From assembly GCA_033811555.1 (NCBI GenBank), contig JAPXOG010000010.1, forward strand, positions 1 to 24,505: a stretch of 24,505 nt of DNA, given 5' to 3'. The stretch's first letter is position 1. Each line of letters begins with the position of its first letter. Below, in pieces: positions 15,210 to 23,442 of this stretch. The position numbers were made by a program, and so were the translations under genes. This stretch comes from EsbW-18 sp033811555. GTDB taxonomy: Bacteria > Patescibacteriota > Minisyncoccia > Phycocordibacterales > EsbW-18. The notes beneath the pieces were generated by a model. That model saw only the letters and a program-made list of their open reading frames with translations. It was not told the origin of the DNA and did not search any database.

Positions 15210-15641
15210 ATGGGTAAAAAACGTGTTGCAACAAAGGCAGGAGGAACTGAAGGAACCGCACAGACGGCTAGTTCTCGCGTAAGTAGGAAACGACTAGATT
15301 CAGGCACACTTTTTATTGAAGCCACGTATAACAACACCAAGGTATCTCTTGCGACACGTGAAGGTGATGTGGTTACTTGGTCTTCAAGTGGCTCTCTAGG
15401 TTTTAAAGGGGCAAAAAAGGGCACTCCTTTTGCCGCTGCAAAAGTTGGAGAACTTATAGGTGATCGCGCAAAACAGTTTGGTATTCGTGAAATTACAGCA
15501 ATCATCTCTGGAGTCGGTTCTGGTCGAGAATCTGCTATACGTTCTTTTCTTGCAAAAAGTGGAGCTACAGTGTCTTCATTACAAGATCGTACCCCAGTAC
15601 CTTTTAATGGTCCACGTCCAAAGAAACCTCGTCGTGTCTAA
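15210..15641 (+). CDS. rpsK: 30S ribosomal protein uS11
   Basis: 143 residues with a longer, basic N-terminal tail (MGKKRVATKAGGTEGTAQTA...) than the E. coli protein (about 129). Diagnostic S11 elements are ATYNNTKVSLATREGDVV, SLGFKGAKKGTPFAAA and the C-terminal DRTPVPFNGPRPKKPRRV, the conserved end of the family. It sits on the platform of the 30S subunit. It is two bases after rpsM and eleven before the rpsD ATG. Confidence 0.98.
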   Translation: MGKKRVATKAGGTEGTAQTASSRVSRKRLDSGTLFIEATYNNTKVSLATREGDVVTWSSSGSLGFKGAKKGTPFAAAKVGELIGDRAKQFGIREITAIISGVGSGRESAIRSFLAKSGATVSSLQDRTPVPFNGPRPKKPRRV

Positions 15642-15652
15642 ATCTCTTGAAT

Positions 15653-16270
15653 ATGCAACGTCTCAAACGATTTAAAATAGCTCGTCGCCTCGGCCCTTCC
15701 GTTTTCGAACAAACACAAACGGAGCGTTTTGCACTTTCAGAAGCGCGAAAGAAAAAAACACAAGATAAAGACAAACATCGAAAAAATATTTCCGCTTATA
15801 ATATTGCTCTTCGTGAAAAACAACGAGTACGCTTTTACTATGGTGTTAGTGAACGCCAATTCTCTCGTTATGCAAAAGAATCCTCATCAAAAACTGGGGA
15901 CCCGGCTGTCATTTTGTTTGTAATGCTCGAACGTCGCCTAGATAACGTTGTTTTCCGTATAGGACTCGCTCCAACACATCGCGCAGCACGTCAAATGGTA
16001 TCTCATGGACATATCACAGTTAATGGAAAGAAAATTCGAGTTGCATCACACATCATTTCGGAAGGAGATATAATAGCTGTACGAGAAGAAAGTCGTAACT
16101 TACGACCATTTACAAAAAGTGATAATGAAAAAGAGATGTCTCCAACACTTCCTTCGTGGATTGTTTTTGATGAGAAAAAAAATTGCTGGAAAATCAGCGG
16201 ATTACCGAAAAATACAGAAATGCCGTCTGCTTTTAACTTTACATCAATTGTCGAATTTTATTCACGTTAA
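15653..16270 (+). CDS. rpsD: 30S ribosomal protein uS4
   Basis: 205 residues from ATG at 15653. An in-frame TTG at 15647 would add two residues, but the ATG is preferred because MQRLKRFKIARRLG matches the usual S4 start. The S4 RNA-binding domain is clear (RLDNVVFRIGLAPTHRAARQ, then VSHGHITVNGKKI). No zinc cysteines are present at the N-terminus. S4 nucleates 30S assembly and in many bacteria represses this operon by binding its leader; whether it does here is unknown. It lies between rpsK and rpoA. Confidence 0.96.
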   Translation: MQRLKRFKIARRLGPSVFEQTQTERFALSEARKKKTQDKDKHRKNISAYNIALREKQRVRFYYGVSERQFSRYAKESSSKTGDPAVILFVMLERRLDNVVFRIGLAPTHRAARQMVSHGHITVNGKKIRVASHIISEGDIIAVREESRNLRPFTKSDNEKEMSPTLPSWIVFDEKKNCWKISGLPKNTEMPSAFNFTSIVEFYSR

Positions 16271-16294
16271 TCGCCTAATTTTTTAGATTGAGTT

Positions 16295-17269
16295 ATGGAA
16301 TACGCGATTCATTTACCATCACAGCCAAAAGTTATCCTTGAAAAAGAATCTTTTGGTGAGTATCAAATTGACGGTCTTTATCCGGGGTATGGTCACACTC
16401 TAGGTAATTCTCTACGTCGCATTATACTTTCATCTATTCCAGGTGCTGCCATTACTTCAGTAAAAATAGATGGAGTTCCACATGAATTTTCTACTATCGA
16501 AGGAATAAGAGAGGATGTAGTAACACTATTGTTGAACCTGCGTCAAGTTAAGTTTCAAATGATTTCTGAAGAACCCCAAAAAGTTACTCTTTCTGTAAAA
16601 GGACCTAAACGAGTAACTGCGGGAGATATAACAGTTCCGGGTCAAATGTCTGTTCTCAATCCTGACCTATACATAACCGAGATAACTACAAAAAAAGAAC
16701 TCAATATCGAAATGACCGTAGAACATGGTTTAGGGTATGTTCCAAAAGAGGAAATACAAAAGGATCGTGTTGAAATCGGCGCTATTGTTTTGGATGCGGT
16801 CTTTACGCCAATACGACGTGCTTCATACGAGGTTGAAAACATGAGAGTAGGAGATCGAACTGATTTTAACCGTTTAAAAATCTTTATAGAAACAGACGGC
16901 TCTATTTCTCCTCGTGAAGTTCTTGAACGATCTATTGCAACAATGATTCATCAACTTAAAGCGATAGTGGGCTTTCAAGAAGAGGATTTTGAAGAAGCAG
17001 TAGTCAAAGAAGTGCAGGGTGGAGAAACTGTAGCTGAGCAAGCTACTCATAGTGAAGAAGAATCAAAAGAATTTCTTAAAACACGAATTGAGTCTCTAGG
17101 ACTTTCCACAAGAACTGAAAATGCCCTTTCAGGAGCCAATATTCGCACTGTAGGAGGTCTTGTACGTAAAAAGGAGAGTGATTTACTTGAGGTAGATGGC
17201 CTAGGCGATAAGGGATTACAAGAAATTCGCCGAGCACTTGCAAATTATGGTATCATTTTGCGCCAATAG
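16295..17269 (+). CDS. rpoA: RNA polymerase alpha subunit
   Basis: 324 residues. The N-terminal domain (1 to about 230) dimerises and holds beta and beta-prime; GYGHTLGNSLRRIILSSIPG is the signature. The C-terminal domain (about 250-324) carries the helix-hairpin segment with LEVDGLGDKGLQEIRRAL, used to contact UP elements and activators. The two are joined by an acidic linker (EQATHSEEESKE). Both domains are present, so activator contact through alpha is possible. Ordinary length. It lies 24 bases after rpsD. Confidence 0.97.
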   Translation: MEYAIHLPSQPKVILEKESFGEYQIDGLYPGYGHTLGNSLRRIILSSIPGAAITSVKIDGVPHEFSTIEGIREDVVTLLLNLRQVKFQMISEEPQKVTLSVKGPKRVTAGDITVPGQMSVLNPDLYITEITTKKELNIEMTVEHGLGYVPKEEIQKDRVEIGAIVLDAVFTPIRRASYEVENMRVGDRTDFNRLKIFIETDGSISPREVLERSIATMIHQLKAIVGFQEEDFEEAVVKEVQGGETVAEQATHSEEESKEFLKTRIESLGLSTRTENALSGANIRTVGGLVRKKESDLLEVDGLGDKGLQEIRRALANYGIILRQ

Positions 17270-17326
17270 AAAGTTATAAGATAGATATTAGCGCTTAGAG
17301 AAGTATTTATTTTTAAAAATGTAAGT

Positions 17327-17683
17327 ATGAGGCATCACAACACAAACAGAAAATTTGGAAGGGAACAAGGACAACGTAAAGCGCTCCTTCGTTCTCTTGC
17401 ACGTGAGCTCATTCTTCATGAAAAAATCCAAACAACTGAAGCCCGAGCTAAGGAAATAAGGTCGATTGTTGAAAAACTTATAACACGAGCAAAAACATCT
17501 TCTCTAGCAACTCGTAGAGCACTTGTCTCAACTCTTGGATCTAAAGACTTAGCCCCAGTAACCAAACTACTAGATACTCTTGCCCCACGATTTAAAGATC
17601 GCGCTGGAGGTTATACTCGAATTACAAAAGTTGGAAACCGCGAAAGTGACGCCGCACCTGAAGCAATCATTGAATTTATATAA
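17327..17683 (+). CDS. rplQ: 50S ribosomal protein bL17
   Basis: 118 residues. The start (MRHHNTNRKFGREQGQRKAL), LARELILHEKIQTTEARAKE and the end GGYTRITKVGNRESDAAPEA are diagnostic for L17. It lies near the exit tunnel of the large subunit. It follows rpoA after a 57-base gap that holds AT-rich sequence and no clear hairpin. rplM begins four bases after its stop. Confidence 0.97.
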   Translation: MRHHNTNRKFGREQGQRKALLRSLARELILHEKIQTTEARAKEIRSIVEKLITRAKTSSLATRRALVSTLGSKDLAPVTKLLDTLAPRFKDRAGGYTRITKVGNRESDAAPEAIIEFI

Positions 17684-17687
17684 TCTT

Positions 17688-18029
17688 ATGATAACTATCG
17701 ATGCACAAAACAAAAAAATCGGAAGAGTAGCTACTGCTGTTGTAAAATCTCTTCGAGGAAAAGATGAAGTTTCTTTTTCAAGAAACATTGACCCTAAACG
17801 AAAGGTTACCGTCATCAACGCAAGTAAAATGGATATATCACAAAAGAAATTACGTACAACTGTTTTTCATAGTCATTCAGGTTATCTTGGTGGCGTTAAA
17901 AAACGCACACTTGGATCAATTGTAGAAAAGAAAGGTATGCCTGAAGCACTTAGAAAGGCGGTTTATGGTATGTTACCGTCAAACAAACTCCGAGCACGAA
18001 TGATGCGACGACTTACTATACAAGCATAA
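17688..18029 (+). CDS. rplM: 50S ribosomal protein uL13, short
   Basis: 113 residues, starting at the ATG four bases after rplQ, which gives the family-typical N-terminus MITIDAQNKKIGRVATAV. A longer in-frame reading would overlap rplQ by about 100 bases and is unlikely. Signatures are FHSHSGYLGGVKKRTLG and VYGMLPSNKLRARMMRRL. It is about 30 residues shorter than E. coli L13 (142), mostly at the N- and C-termini. It is an early assembly protein of the large subunit, always paired with S9, as here. Confidence 0.95.
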   Translation: MITIDAQNKKIGRVATAVVKSLRGKDEVSFSRNIDPKRKVTVINASKMDISQKKLRTTVFHSHSGYLGGVKKRTLGSIVEKKGMPEALRKAVYGMLPSNKLRARMMRRLTIQA

Positions 18030-18032
18030 CTT

Positions 18033-18449
18033 ATGATAACTTCATCACTCAAGAAAAAAGAAAATATGTACTACGAAGGAATTGGAAGGCGCAAGGAAGC
18101 TTTAGCCCGCGTACGCGTTACTTTTGGCAAAAAACTACTCATCACAATCAATGATCGTTCGTATAAAGACTTCTTTAACACGGAAGATTTACGCCATACC
18201 GTAACCGATCCTCTCGTTGTAACTAAAATACCAGATGCGGAAATAACAGTTAAGGTTAAAGGAGGCGGTATTCGTGCTCAAGCAGAAGCAGTACGTCTTG
18301 GGATAGCTCGCGCACTCATTAAAAACGATCCATCTCTTCGCTCTATATTGAAACCTATAGGCTTTCTTAAGCGTGACGCTCGTATAGTTGAACGCAAAAA
18401 ATTCGGATTGAAAAAAGCTAGACGTGCGCCACAGTGGAGTAAAAGATAA
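18033..18449 (+). CDS. rpsI: 30S ribosomal protein uS9
   Basis: Up to 138 residues. The core starts MYYEGIGRRKEALARVRV and ends with the basic tail KFGLKKARRAPQWSKR, whose last arginine region contacts the P-site tRNA anticodon. The ATG at 18033 lies three bases after the rplM stop, matching the four-base gap before rplM, so it is given as the start. The alternative ATG at 18066 would give 127 residues and a more usual N-terminus. The rplM-rpsI pair is a conserved operon; here it is appended to the alpha operon. Confidence 0.95.
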   Translation: MITSSLKKKENMYYEGIGRRKEALARVRVTFGKKLLITINDRSYKDFFNTEDLRHTVTDPLVVTKIPDAEITVKVKGGGIRAQAEAVRLGIARALIKNDPSLRSILKPIGFLKRDARIVERKKFGLKKARRAPQWSKR

Positions 18450-18483
18450 AATAGTTTCTTTTATTTTATATATCCTAAGAAGG

Positions 18484-18520
18484 TGATAGACGTTTTTAAA
18501 TCACTAGATAAACGCTATCA
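18484..18520. promoter_or_regulatory. Candidate operator (inverted repeat) upstream of grpE-dnaK-dnaJ
   Basis: TGATAG-a-CGTTT (18484-18495) pairs with AAACGCTATCA (18510-18520): an 11-bp inverted repeat with a single bulged A and a 14-base spacer. It ends ten bases before the candidate grpE -10 box, covering the -35 region. It does not match CIRCE (TTAGCACTC-N9-GAGTGCTAA) or HAIR. There is no T-run after it, so a terminator of rpsI is unlikely. A repressor site for the chaperone operon is the simplest reading. Confidence 0.5.
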
Positions 18521-18529
18521 AAGATAGAG

Positions 18530-18535
18530 TATATT
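18530..18535 (+). promoter_or_regulatory. Candidate -10 box, grpE operon
   Basis: TATATT ends three bases before the grpE ATG. TAGATA (18505-18510), a four-of-six match to TTGACA, lies 19 bases upstream, inside the inverted repeat. No Shine-Dalgarno is present. Confidence 0.4.
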
Positions 18536-18538
18536 TTT

Positions 18539-19102
18539 ATGAACACTCACAATAAACAATCTGAAAATGACGATATAATCTTAACAGAAGAAGAAAAAGA
18601 ACTATCATCATTCACAAAAAAAAGCGCTACTGCACTAAAAAAAGAGCTCTCTGCATGTAAAAAGCAGGCCAGTGAATATCTTGCCGGCTGGCAACGAGCT
18701 AAAGCTGATCTTATCAACTATCGTAAAGGGGATGAAGCAAGGCGTAAAGATGCAGTTCGTTATGCTACGGAAGATTTTATTGCTCAATGTATCCCTATCT
18801 TAGATTCATTCGATATGGCGTTTCGTGACCGCAATACATGGGAACAAGCTCCTGAAAATTGGAGACGGGGCATAGAACATATTTACGCTCAATTTTTATC
18901 TGTACTTCGTGATAACGGAGTTTCCCAATTAACACCATTGAATGAACCTTTTGATCCTTCACAACACGATTCTGCTGGCACAAATCCAGTTGACACAAAG
19001 AAAGATGACGGTATTATTTTGGACGTTATCCAGCGCGGATATACACTCCACGACAAACTTATTCGTGCTCCAAAAGTAATAGTGGGACATTATCAGGAAT
19101 AA
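18539..19102 (+). CDS. grpE: Nucleotide exchange factor GrpE
   Basis: 187 residues. The N-terminal half is charged and predicted helical (long coiled-coil stalk, about 15-85, with KKSATALKKELSACKKQASEYL). The beta-rich C-terminal domain has FDPSQHDSAG and the conserved end DKLIRAPKVIVGHYQE. GrpE speeds ADP release from DnaK and so resets the folding cycle. It is the first gene of a grpE-dnaK-dnaJ run with gaps of 19 and 6 bases. No hrcA gene is in this operon. Confidence 0.95.
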   Translation: MNTHNKQSENDDIILTEEEKELSSFTKKSATALKKELSACKKQASEYLAGWQRAKADLINYRKGDEARRKDAVRYATEDFIAQCIPILDSFDMAFRDRNTWEQAPENWRRGIEHIYAQFLSVLRDNGVSQLTPLNEPFDPSQHDSAGTNPVDTKKDDGIILDVIQRGYTLHDKLIRAPKVIVGHYQE

Positions 19103-19121
19103 AATATTTTTCATACAAATT

Positions 19122-20975
19122 ATGGGAAAAATACTCGGAATAGATCTTGGTACGACAAACTGTGCGATGTCGTATGTTGAAAGCGGGGAACCGCATGTAA
19201 TAGAAAACGCTGAAGGAAATCGAACAACTCCTTCAGTTGTTGCGATATCAAAAACAGGCGACCGTCTCGTTGGTTTAATTGCGCGTCGTCAAGCAGTTAC
19301 GAATCCTAAAAATACGATTTATGGAATTAAGCGACTAATGGGTCATCGTTTTTCTGAAGAAACTGTTCAAAAAGAACGCTCTTCTGTTCCTTTTGAGATT
19401 ATAGAAGAAAGCGATGGTGGCGCCGCAGTGCGTATGAATGACACGACTTACAGACCTGAAGAAATTTCAGCAATGATTCTCAGCAAACTTAAAGCTGACG
19501 CAGAAGCACGTCTGGGTGAAAAAATAACTGAGGCGGTTATAACAGTACCCGCATATTTTAACGACTCTCAGCGCAAGGCAACAAAAGATGCGGGTAAAAT
19601 TGCAGGTCTCAACGTACAGCGCATCATAAACGAACCGACCGCAGCAGCTCTTGCGTATGGTTTCAACAAAAAGAAAAATGAGCAAATCGTAGTGTTTGAC
19701 TTTGGTGGAGGTACATTCGATATTTCGGTATTAGAAGTTGCAGATGATGTAGTTGAAGTAAAAGCTACTGGTGGAGACAGCCATCTAGGTGGACGTGATA
19801 TAGATCAGAAAATTGTTAAACACATCCTGGAAGAATTTAAAAAAGAAAGTGGCCTTGATATCTCAAAGGATCCGTTGGCTCTACAGCGCCTTGATGAAGC
19901 TGCAGAGAAAGCAAAACATGAACTATCTACTACTACAGAGACCGAAGTAAACATCCCATTTATAGCATCTGACTCCTCTGGGCCGCGCCACTTACTTGTA
20001 AAAATTTCCCGTTCCAAACTTGAAGAGCTAACTCAAGAGTTTATAGATCGAGCGATGACAATCACAAAACAGGTAATTGAAGATTCACCTTTTAAAGTTA
20101 ACGACATCGATGAAGTTATTCTTGTTGGAGGACAGACACGAATGCCTGCTATTCAATCTGCAGTTAAAGAGTTTTTCGGAAAAGAACCTAATCGTACAAT
20201 TAATCCTGACGAAGTTGTAGCTTCAGGAGCAGCAATTCAAGCAGGTATTTTGCAGGGTGATGTACGCGACGTTTTATTATTGGATGTTACACCTCTTTCA
20301 CTTGGTATAGAGACGTTGGGTGGAGTTGCTACGAAACTTATTGATAAAAACACGACGATCCCAGTATCTAAATCTCAAGTTTTTTCAACCGCTGCAGACA
20401 ACCAGACTTCAGTAGAAATACATGTAGTACAAGGAGAGCGACCTATGGCTTCAGATAATCGTAATTTGGGACGATTCATTCTAGATGGTATACCGCCTGC
20501 TACACGTGGAACACCACAAATAGAAGTTACTTTTGATATAGACGCCAACGGAATCCTCACTGTTAAAGCGAAAGACAAAACCACAGGTAAAGAACAGTCA
20601 ATCAAAATAGAAGGAAGCTCATCTCTTTCTGATGATGATATAAACCGTATGAAACAAGACGCAGAAAAACACGCTGAAGATGACAAAAAGAAAAAAGAAC
20701 TAGCCGATGCGCGAAATCTAGCCGAACAAACTATAGCAATAGCTGAAAAAGCACTCACAGAAGCAGGTGACAAAATACCTTCAGAACTTGCTTCTAACGT
20801 ACGTTCAAAAATTGAAGACGTGAAAAAAGCAAAAGATGGTGTCGACTCTACTTCAATTAATCAGAGTATCCAGTCGCTTTCAACAGAAATGCAAAAAATC
20901 GGGGCACATATGCAATCAGAACAGAAAACAACAGAAAATGATGAGAAAAAAGATAGCTCCGATGGGAAAGCTTAG
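19122..20975 (+). CDS. dnaK: Chaperone protein DnaK (Hsp70)
   Basis: 617 residues. The ATPase domain has GIDLGTTNCAMSYVE at the N-terminus, INEPTAAALAYG, the phosphate-2 loop VFDFGGGTFDISVLE and the adenosine motif ILVGGQTRMP. The interdomain linker DVLLLDVTPLSLGIETLGG starts near residue 382. The substrate-binding beta domain and helical lid follow. The tail is acidic and ends SSDGKA rather than the EEVD of eukaryotic forms. Length is normal for bacteria. It binds exposed hydrophobic peptides in an ATP-driven cycle with DnaJ and GrpE, both encoded beside it. Confidence 0.98.
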   Translation: MGKILGIDLGTTNCAMSYVESGEPHVIENAEGNRTTPSVVAISKTGDRLVGLIARRQAVTNPKNTIYGIKRLMGHRFSEETVQKERSSVPFEIIEESDGGAAVRMNDTTYRPEEISAMILSKLKADAEARLGEKITEAVITVPAYFNDSQRKATKDAGKIAGLNVQRIINEPTAAALAYGFNKKKNEQIVVFDFGGGTFDISVLEVADDVVEVKATGGDSHLGGRDIDQKIVKHILEEFKKESGLDISKDPLALQRLDEAAEKAKHELSTTTETEVNIPFIASDSSGPRHLLVKISRSKLEELTQEFIDRAMTITKQVIEDSPFKVNDIDEVILVGGQTRMPAIQSAVKEFFGKEPNRTINPDEVVASGAAIQAGILQGDVRDVLLLDVTPLSLGIETLGGVATKLIDKNTTIPVSKSQVFSTAADNQTSVEIHVVQGERPMASDNRNLGRFILDGIPPATRGTPQIEVTFDIDANGILTVKAKDKTTGKEQSIKIEGSSSLSDDDINRMKQDAEKHAEDDKKKKELADARNLAEQTIAIAEKALTEAGDKIPSELASNVRSKIEDVKKAKDGVDSTSINQSIQSLSTEMQKIGAHMQSEQKTTENDEKKDSSDGKA

Positions 20976-20981
20976 TAAATC

Positions 20982-22046
20982 ATGTCTAAGAATTATTACG
21001 AAATTTTAGGTGTTGAGCGAAATGCATCAAAAAGTGAAATAAAAAAAGCATTTCGTGAACTCGCTCATAAATACCACCCAGATAAAAAAGGTGGTGATGA
21101 AGCTAAATTCAAAGAAATCAATGAAGCTTACTCTATTTTAAGTGATGATCAAAAACGCGCTGAATATGATACGTACGGACGCACCTTTGGCTCTAGCGGA
21201 CAAGGAGGTTTTTCAGGATTCGAAGGATTTGATTTCTCTCAATTTACACAAGCAGGTAGAGGGTTTGAATTTGATCTTGGTGATATTTTTGGAGATTTTT
21301 TTGGAGGAGGAAGAAATAAAGTAAGACGAGGTCGTGATATCTCTATAGACGTTGAACTTTCTTTTAAAGAGTCTGTATTCGGAACTGAACGTAACGTTCT
21401 TATAACAAAAAACTCTACATGTGGAACCTGTAACGGGACTGGTGCTAAACCTGGCTCTCCTCTTCAAACATGCTCTGTTTGTGCGGGAAAAGGAAAAATA
21501 AAGGAAACTAAAACTTCATTATTTGGAACATTTGCAACTGTGATAACATGTGGTACTTGCTACGGACGAGGAGAAGTTCCTAAAGAACATTGTACAAAGT
21601 GTCGAGGAGACGGTATTACACGTGAACAGCAAGAAGTGCGTATCGTTATTCCACCTGGTATCGAGAATGGTGAAATGATTCGTCTATCTGGTGGAGGAGA
21701 GGCGATCCAAAATGGATCTCCAGGAGATTTATACATAAAGGTTCATGTTACACCTCATCCCACTTTCAAAAAAGAGGGTAACGATCTCGTTATGAATCTT
21801 CCTATAAAAATATCGGATGCTCTAACAGGAACCGTAGTTAATATCGAAACACTCGAAGGATCTACTGAACTAAAAATACCTCGTGGCACCAAACCAAATG
21901 AAGTACTCCGTATTAAAGATAAGGGAATACCTTATGGTACAGGAAAACGAGGAGCTCTGTTAGTTCGTATTGTATTTGCTATGCCGGAACGCCTGTCTAA
22001 ACGAGCTGAAGAGTTACTTGAGGAGCTAAAAAAAGAAGGATTATAG
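20982..22046 (+). CDS. dnaJ: Chaperone protein DnaJ (type I Hsp40)
   Basis: 354 residues with all type I domains. The J domain (1 to about 70) has the HPD motif (H32-P33-D34) that triggers DnaK ATP hydrolysis. A Gly/Phe-rich stretch follows (about 70-115). The zinc domain starts at C147 and has four CxxCxGxG repeats: CGTCNGTG, CSVCAGKG, CGTCYGRG and CTKCRGDG. The C-terminal substrate-binding domains are complete. It starts six bases after the dnaK stop, so it is in the same transcript. Confidence 0.97.
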   Translation: MSKNYYEILGVERNASKSEIKKAFRELAHKYHPDKKGGDEAKFKEINEAYSILSDDQKRAEYDTYGRTFGSSGQGGFSGFEGFDFSQFTQAGRGFEFDLGDIFGDFFGGGRNKVRRGRDISIDVELSFKESVFGTERNVLITKNSTCGTCNGTGAKPGSPLQTCSVCAGKGKIKETKTSLFGTFATVITCGTCYGRGEVPKEHCTKCRGDGITREQQEVRIVIPPGIENGEMIRLSGGGEAIQNGSPGDLYIKVHVTPHPTFKKEGNDLVMNLPIKISDALTGTVVNIETLEGSTELKIPRGTKPNEVLRIKDKGIPYGTGKRGALLVRIVFAMPERLSKRAEELLEELKKEGL

Positions 22047-22092
22047 TTTTTAAATGTTTTAAATTTTTTACTGAGACGATTTGTTCTCGGTG

Positions 22093-22124
22093 TGTTATTA
22101 TTTAAATATAACATTTGTTATAGT
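22093..22124 (+). promoter_or_regulatory. Promoter region of glyS with palindromic ATAACA boxes
   Basis: The near-perfect palindrome TGTTATTATTT (22093-22103) / AAATATAACA (22104-22113) has one bulged T. It lies over the -35 position of a candidate -10 box TATAGT (22119-22124), which ends four bases before the glyS ATG. A third TGTTAT (22116-22121) overlaps the -10 box. No T-box leader is present. The region is very AT-rich. Confidence 0.4.
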
Positions 22125-22128
22125 TTTT

Positions 22129-23439
22129 ATGACAAAAGAACAAAATGATCGAATGGAAAAAATACTTTCGTTGTGCAAACGACGCGGTCTCATCTTTCAA
22201 GGTTCCGAGATTTATGGCGGTTTAGCTGGTACGTGGGATTATGGTCCACTTGGGGCTGAGTTAAAGCATAACGTTAAAAATCTTTGGTGGAAACGATTTG
22301 TTACTGATCGTGATGATATGTATGGAATTCACTCTGCTATTTTGATGAACCCCCGAGTATGGGAGGCTTCAGGTCATGTATCGGGTTTCTCTGATCCACT
22401 TGTAGAATGTTCGAAATGTAAACGTCGATTTCGCGCCGATCACCTCGAAAATCTTGATAAATGTCCTGAGTGTGATGGTAATCTAAGCGGCGAAAAGCAA
22501 TTCAACATGATGTTTAAGACAAATATAGGTGCAACAGAAGATGGGGAATCTATTTCTTATCTACGACCTGAGACGGCTGGTGGAATGTTTGTTAATTTTA
22601 AAAACGTTCTAGATTCTTTTCATCCTAAACTTCCATTCGGCCTGGCTCAAATCGGCAAAGCATTCCGTAACGAGATTTCTCCGGGTAACTTTTTGTTTCG
22701 CTCTCGAGAATTTGAACAAATGGAAGTAGAATATTTCGTTTCTCCTGAAAACTGGAAGCATGCATTTGAAGAGTGGAGAGGTGTAATGATTGATTGGATG
22801 AAGGAAATAGGGTTAAAAAAAGAACATGTTTTTGAACATGAAATTGCAGAAAAAGATCTCGCTTTTTACTCTAAACGCACTATAGATTTTGAATTTAAAT
22901 ATCCTTTCGGTCGTGAAGAACTCTACGGACTCGCATATCGCACAGACTATGATTTAGTTCGACACTCCGAATATAGTGGAATAGATCTAACATATTTTGA
23001 TGAAGATCAAAAACTACATTTCACTCCACATGTTATTGAACCATCATTAGGAGTCGACCGAACAATTCTTGCAATACTGTCTGATGCCTATGATGAAGAA
23101 GAGGTAGAAGGAGAGATGCGTGTTGTATTGCGTTTAAAACCTATAATCGCACCTATTCAAGTAGCTGTACTTCCTCTTATGAAAAAAGATGGGCTTGCTG
23201 AAAAAGCTAAAGAAATAACTAGAGAACTTAAGAAAAACTTACGATTAATGTATGACGAATCAGGGTCAATTGGAAAACGTTATCGTAGACAAGATGAAAT
23301 AGGCACACCATTTGCTATCACAGTTGATTATGACACCCTAAAAGATCAAACTGTAACAATCCGTGACCGCGATTCAATGAAACAAGAGCGTATAGCAATA
23401 AACACTATATCTTCATACCTATCAGAACATTTTCAATAA
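22129..23439 (+). CDS. glyS: Glycyl-tRNA synthetase, homodimeric type
   Basis: 436 residues from the ATG at 22129, which gives the typical MTKEQNDRMEKILSLCKRRG start. A TTG-initiated reading from 22081 would add an unlikely hydrophobic leader. This is the alpha2 (eukaryote/archaea-like) class II enzyme, not the alpha-beta E. coli type. Signatures are GSEIYGGLAGTWDYGPLG, the zinc site CSKC (94-97) plus CPEC (112-115), motif 2 around GKAFRNEISPGNFLFRSREF, and motif 3 near GVDRTILAIL. The C-terminal anticodon-binding domain follows (about 340-436). It is somewhat shorter than the family's usual 460 or so. trpS begins three bases after its stop. Confidence 0.97.
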   Translation: MTKEQNDRMEKILSLCKRRGLIFQGSEIYGGLAGTWDYGPLGAELKHNVKNLWWKRFVTDRDDMYGIHSAILMNPRVWEASGHVSGFSDPLVECSKCKRRFRADHLENLDKCPECDGNLSGEKQFNMMFKTNIGATEDGESISYLRPETAGGMFVNFKNVLDSFHPKLPFGLAQIGKAFRNEISPGNFLFRSREFEQMEVEYFVSPENWKHAFEEWRGVMIDWMKEIGLKKEHVFEHEIAEKDLAFYSKRTIDFEFKYPFGREELYGLAYRTDYDLVRHSEYSGIDLTYFDEDQKLHFTPHVIEPSLGVDRTILAILSDAYDEEEVEGEMRVVLRLKPIIAPIQVAVLPLMKKDGLAEKAKEITRELKKNLRLMYDESGSIGKRYRRQDEIGTPFAITVDYDTLKDQTVTIRDRDSMKQERIAINTISSYLSEHFQ

Positions 23440-23442
23440 GAT

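Noticed and set aside
17580..17687. A 36-residue N-terminal extension of ribosomal protein L13
   Set aside because: It overlaps the end of rplQ in another frame and has no similarity to L13, while ATG at 17688 gives the standard start.
18484..18520. The grpE-upstream repeat as a CIRCE element or as the terminator of rpsI
   Set aside because: The arms differ from TTAGCACTC/GAGTGCTAA and no T-run follows the hairpin on the plus strand.
22047..22128. A T-box leader before glyS
   Set aside because: The 82-base gap is too short and has no T-box sequence or specifier stem; the same applies to alaS, which starts one base after the M16 gene.
22081..22128. A 16-residue N-terminal extension of glycyl-tRNA synthetase
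   Set aside because: It would need a TTG start, would run through the candidate promoter, and gives a hydrophobic leader not seen in the family; ATG at 22129 gives the normal N-terminus.
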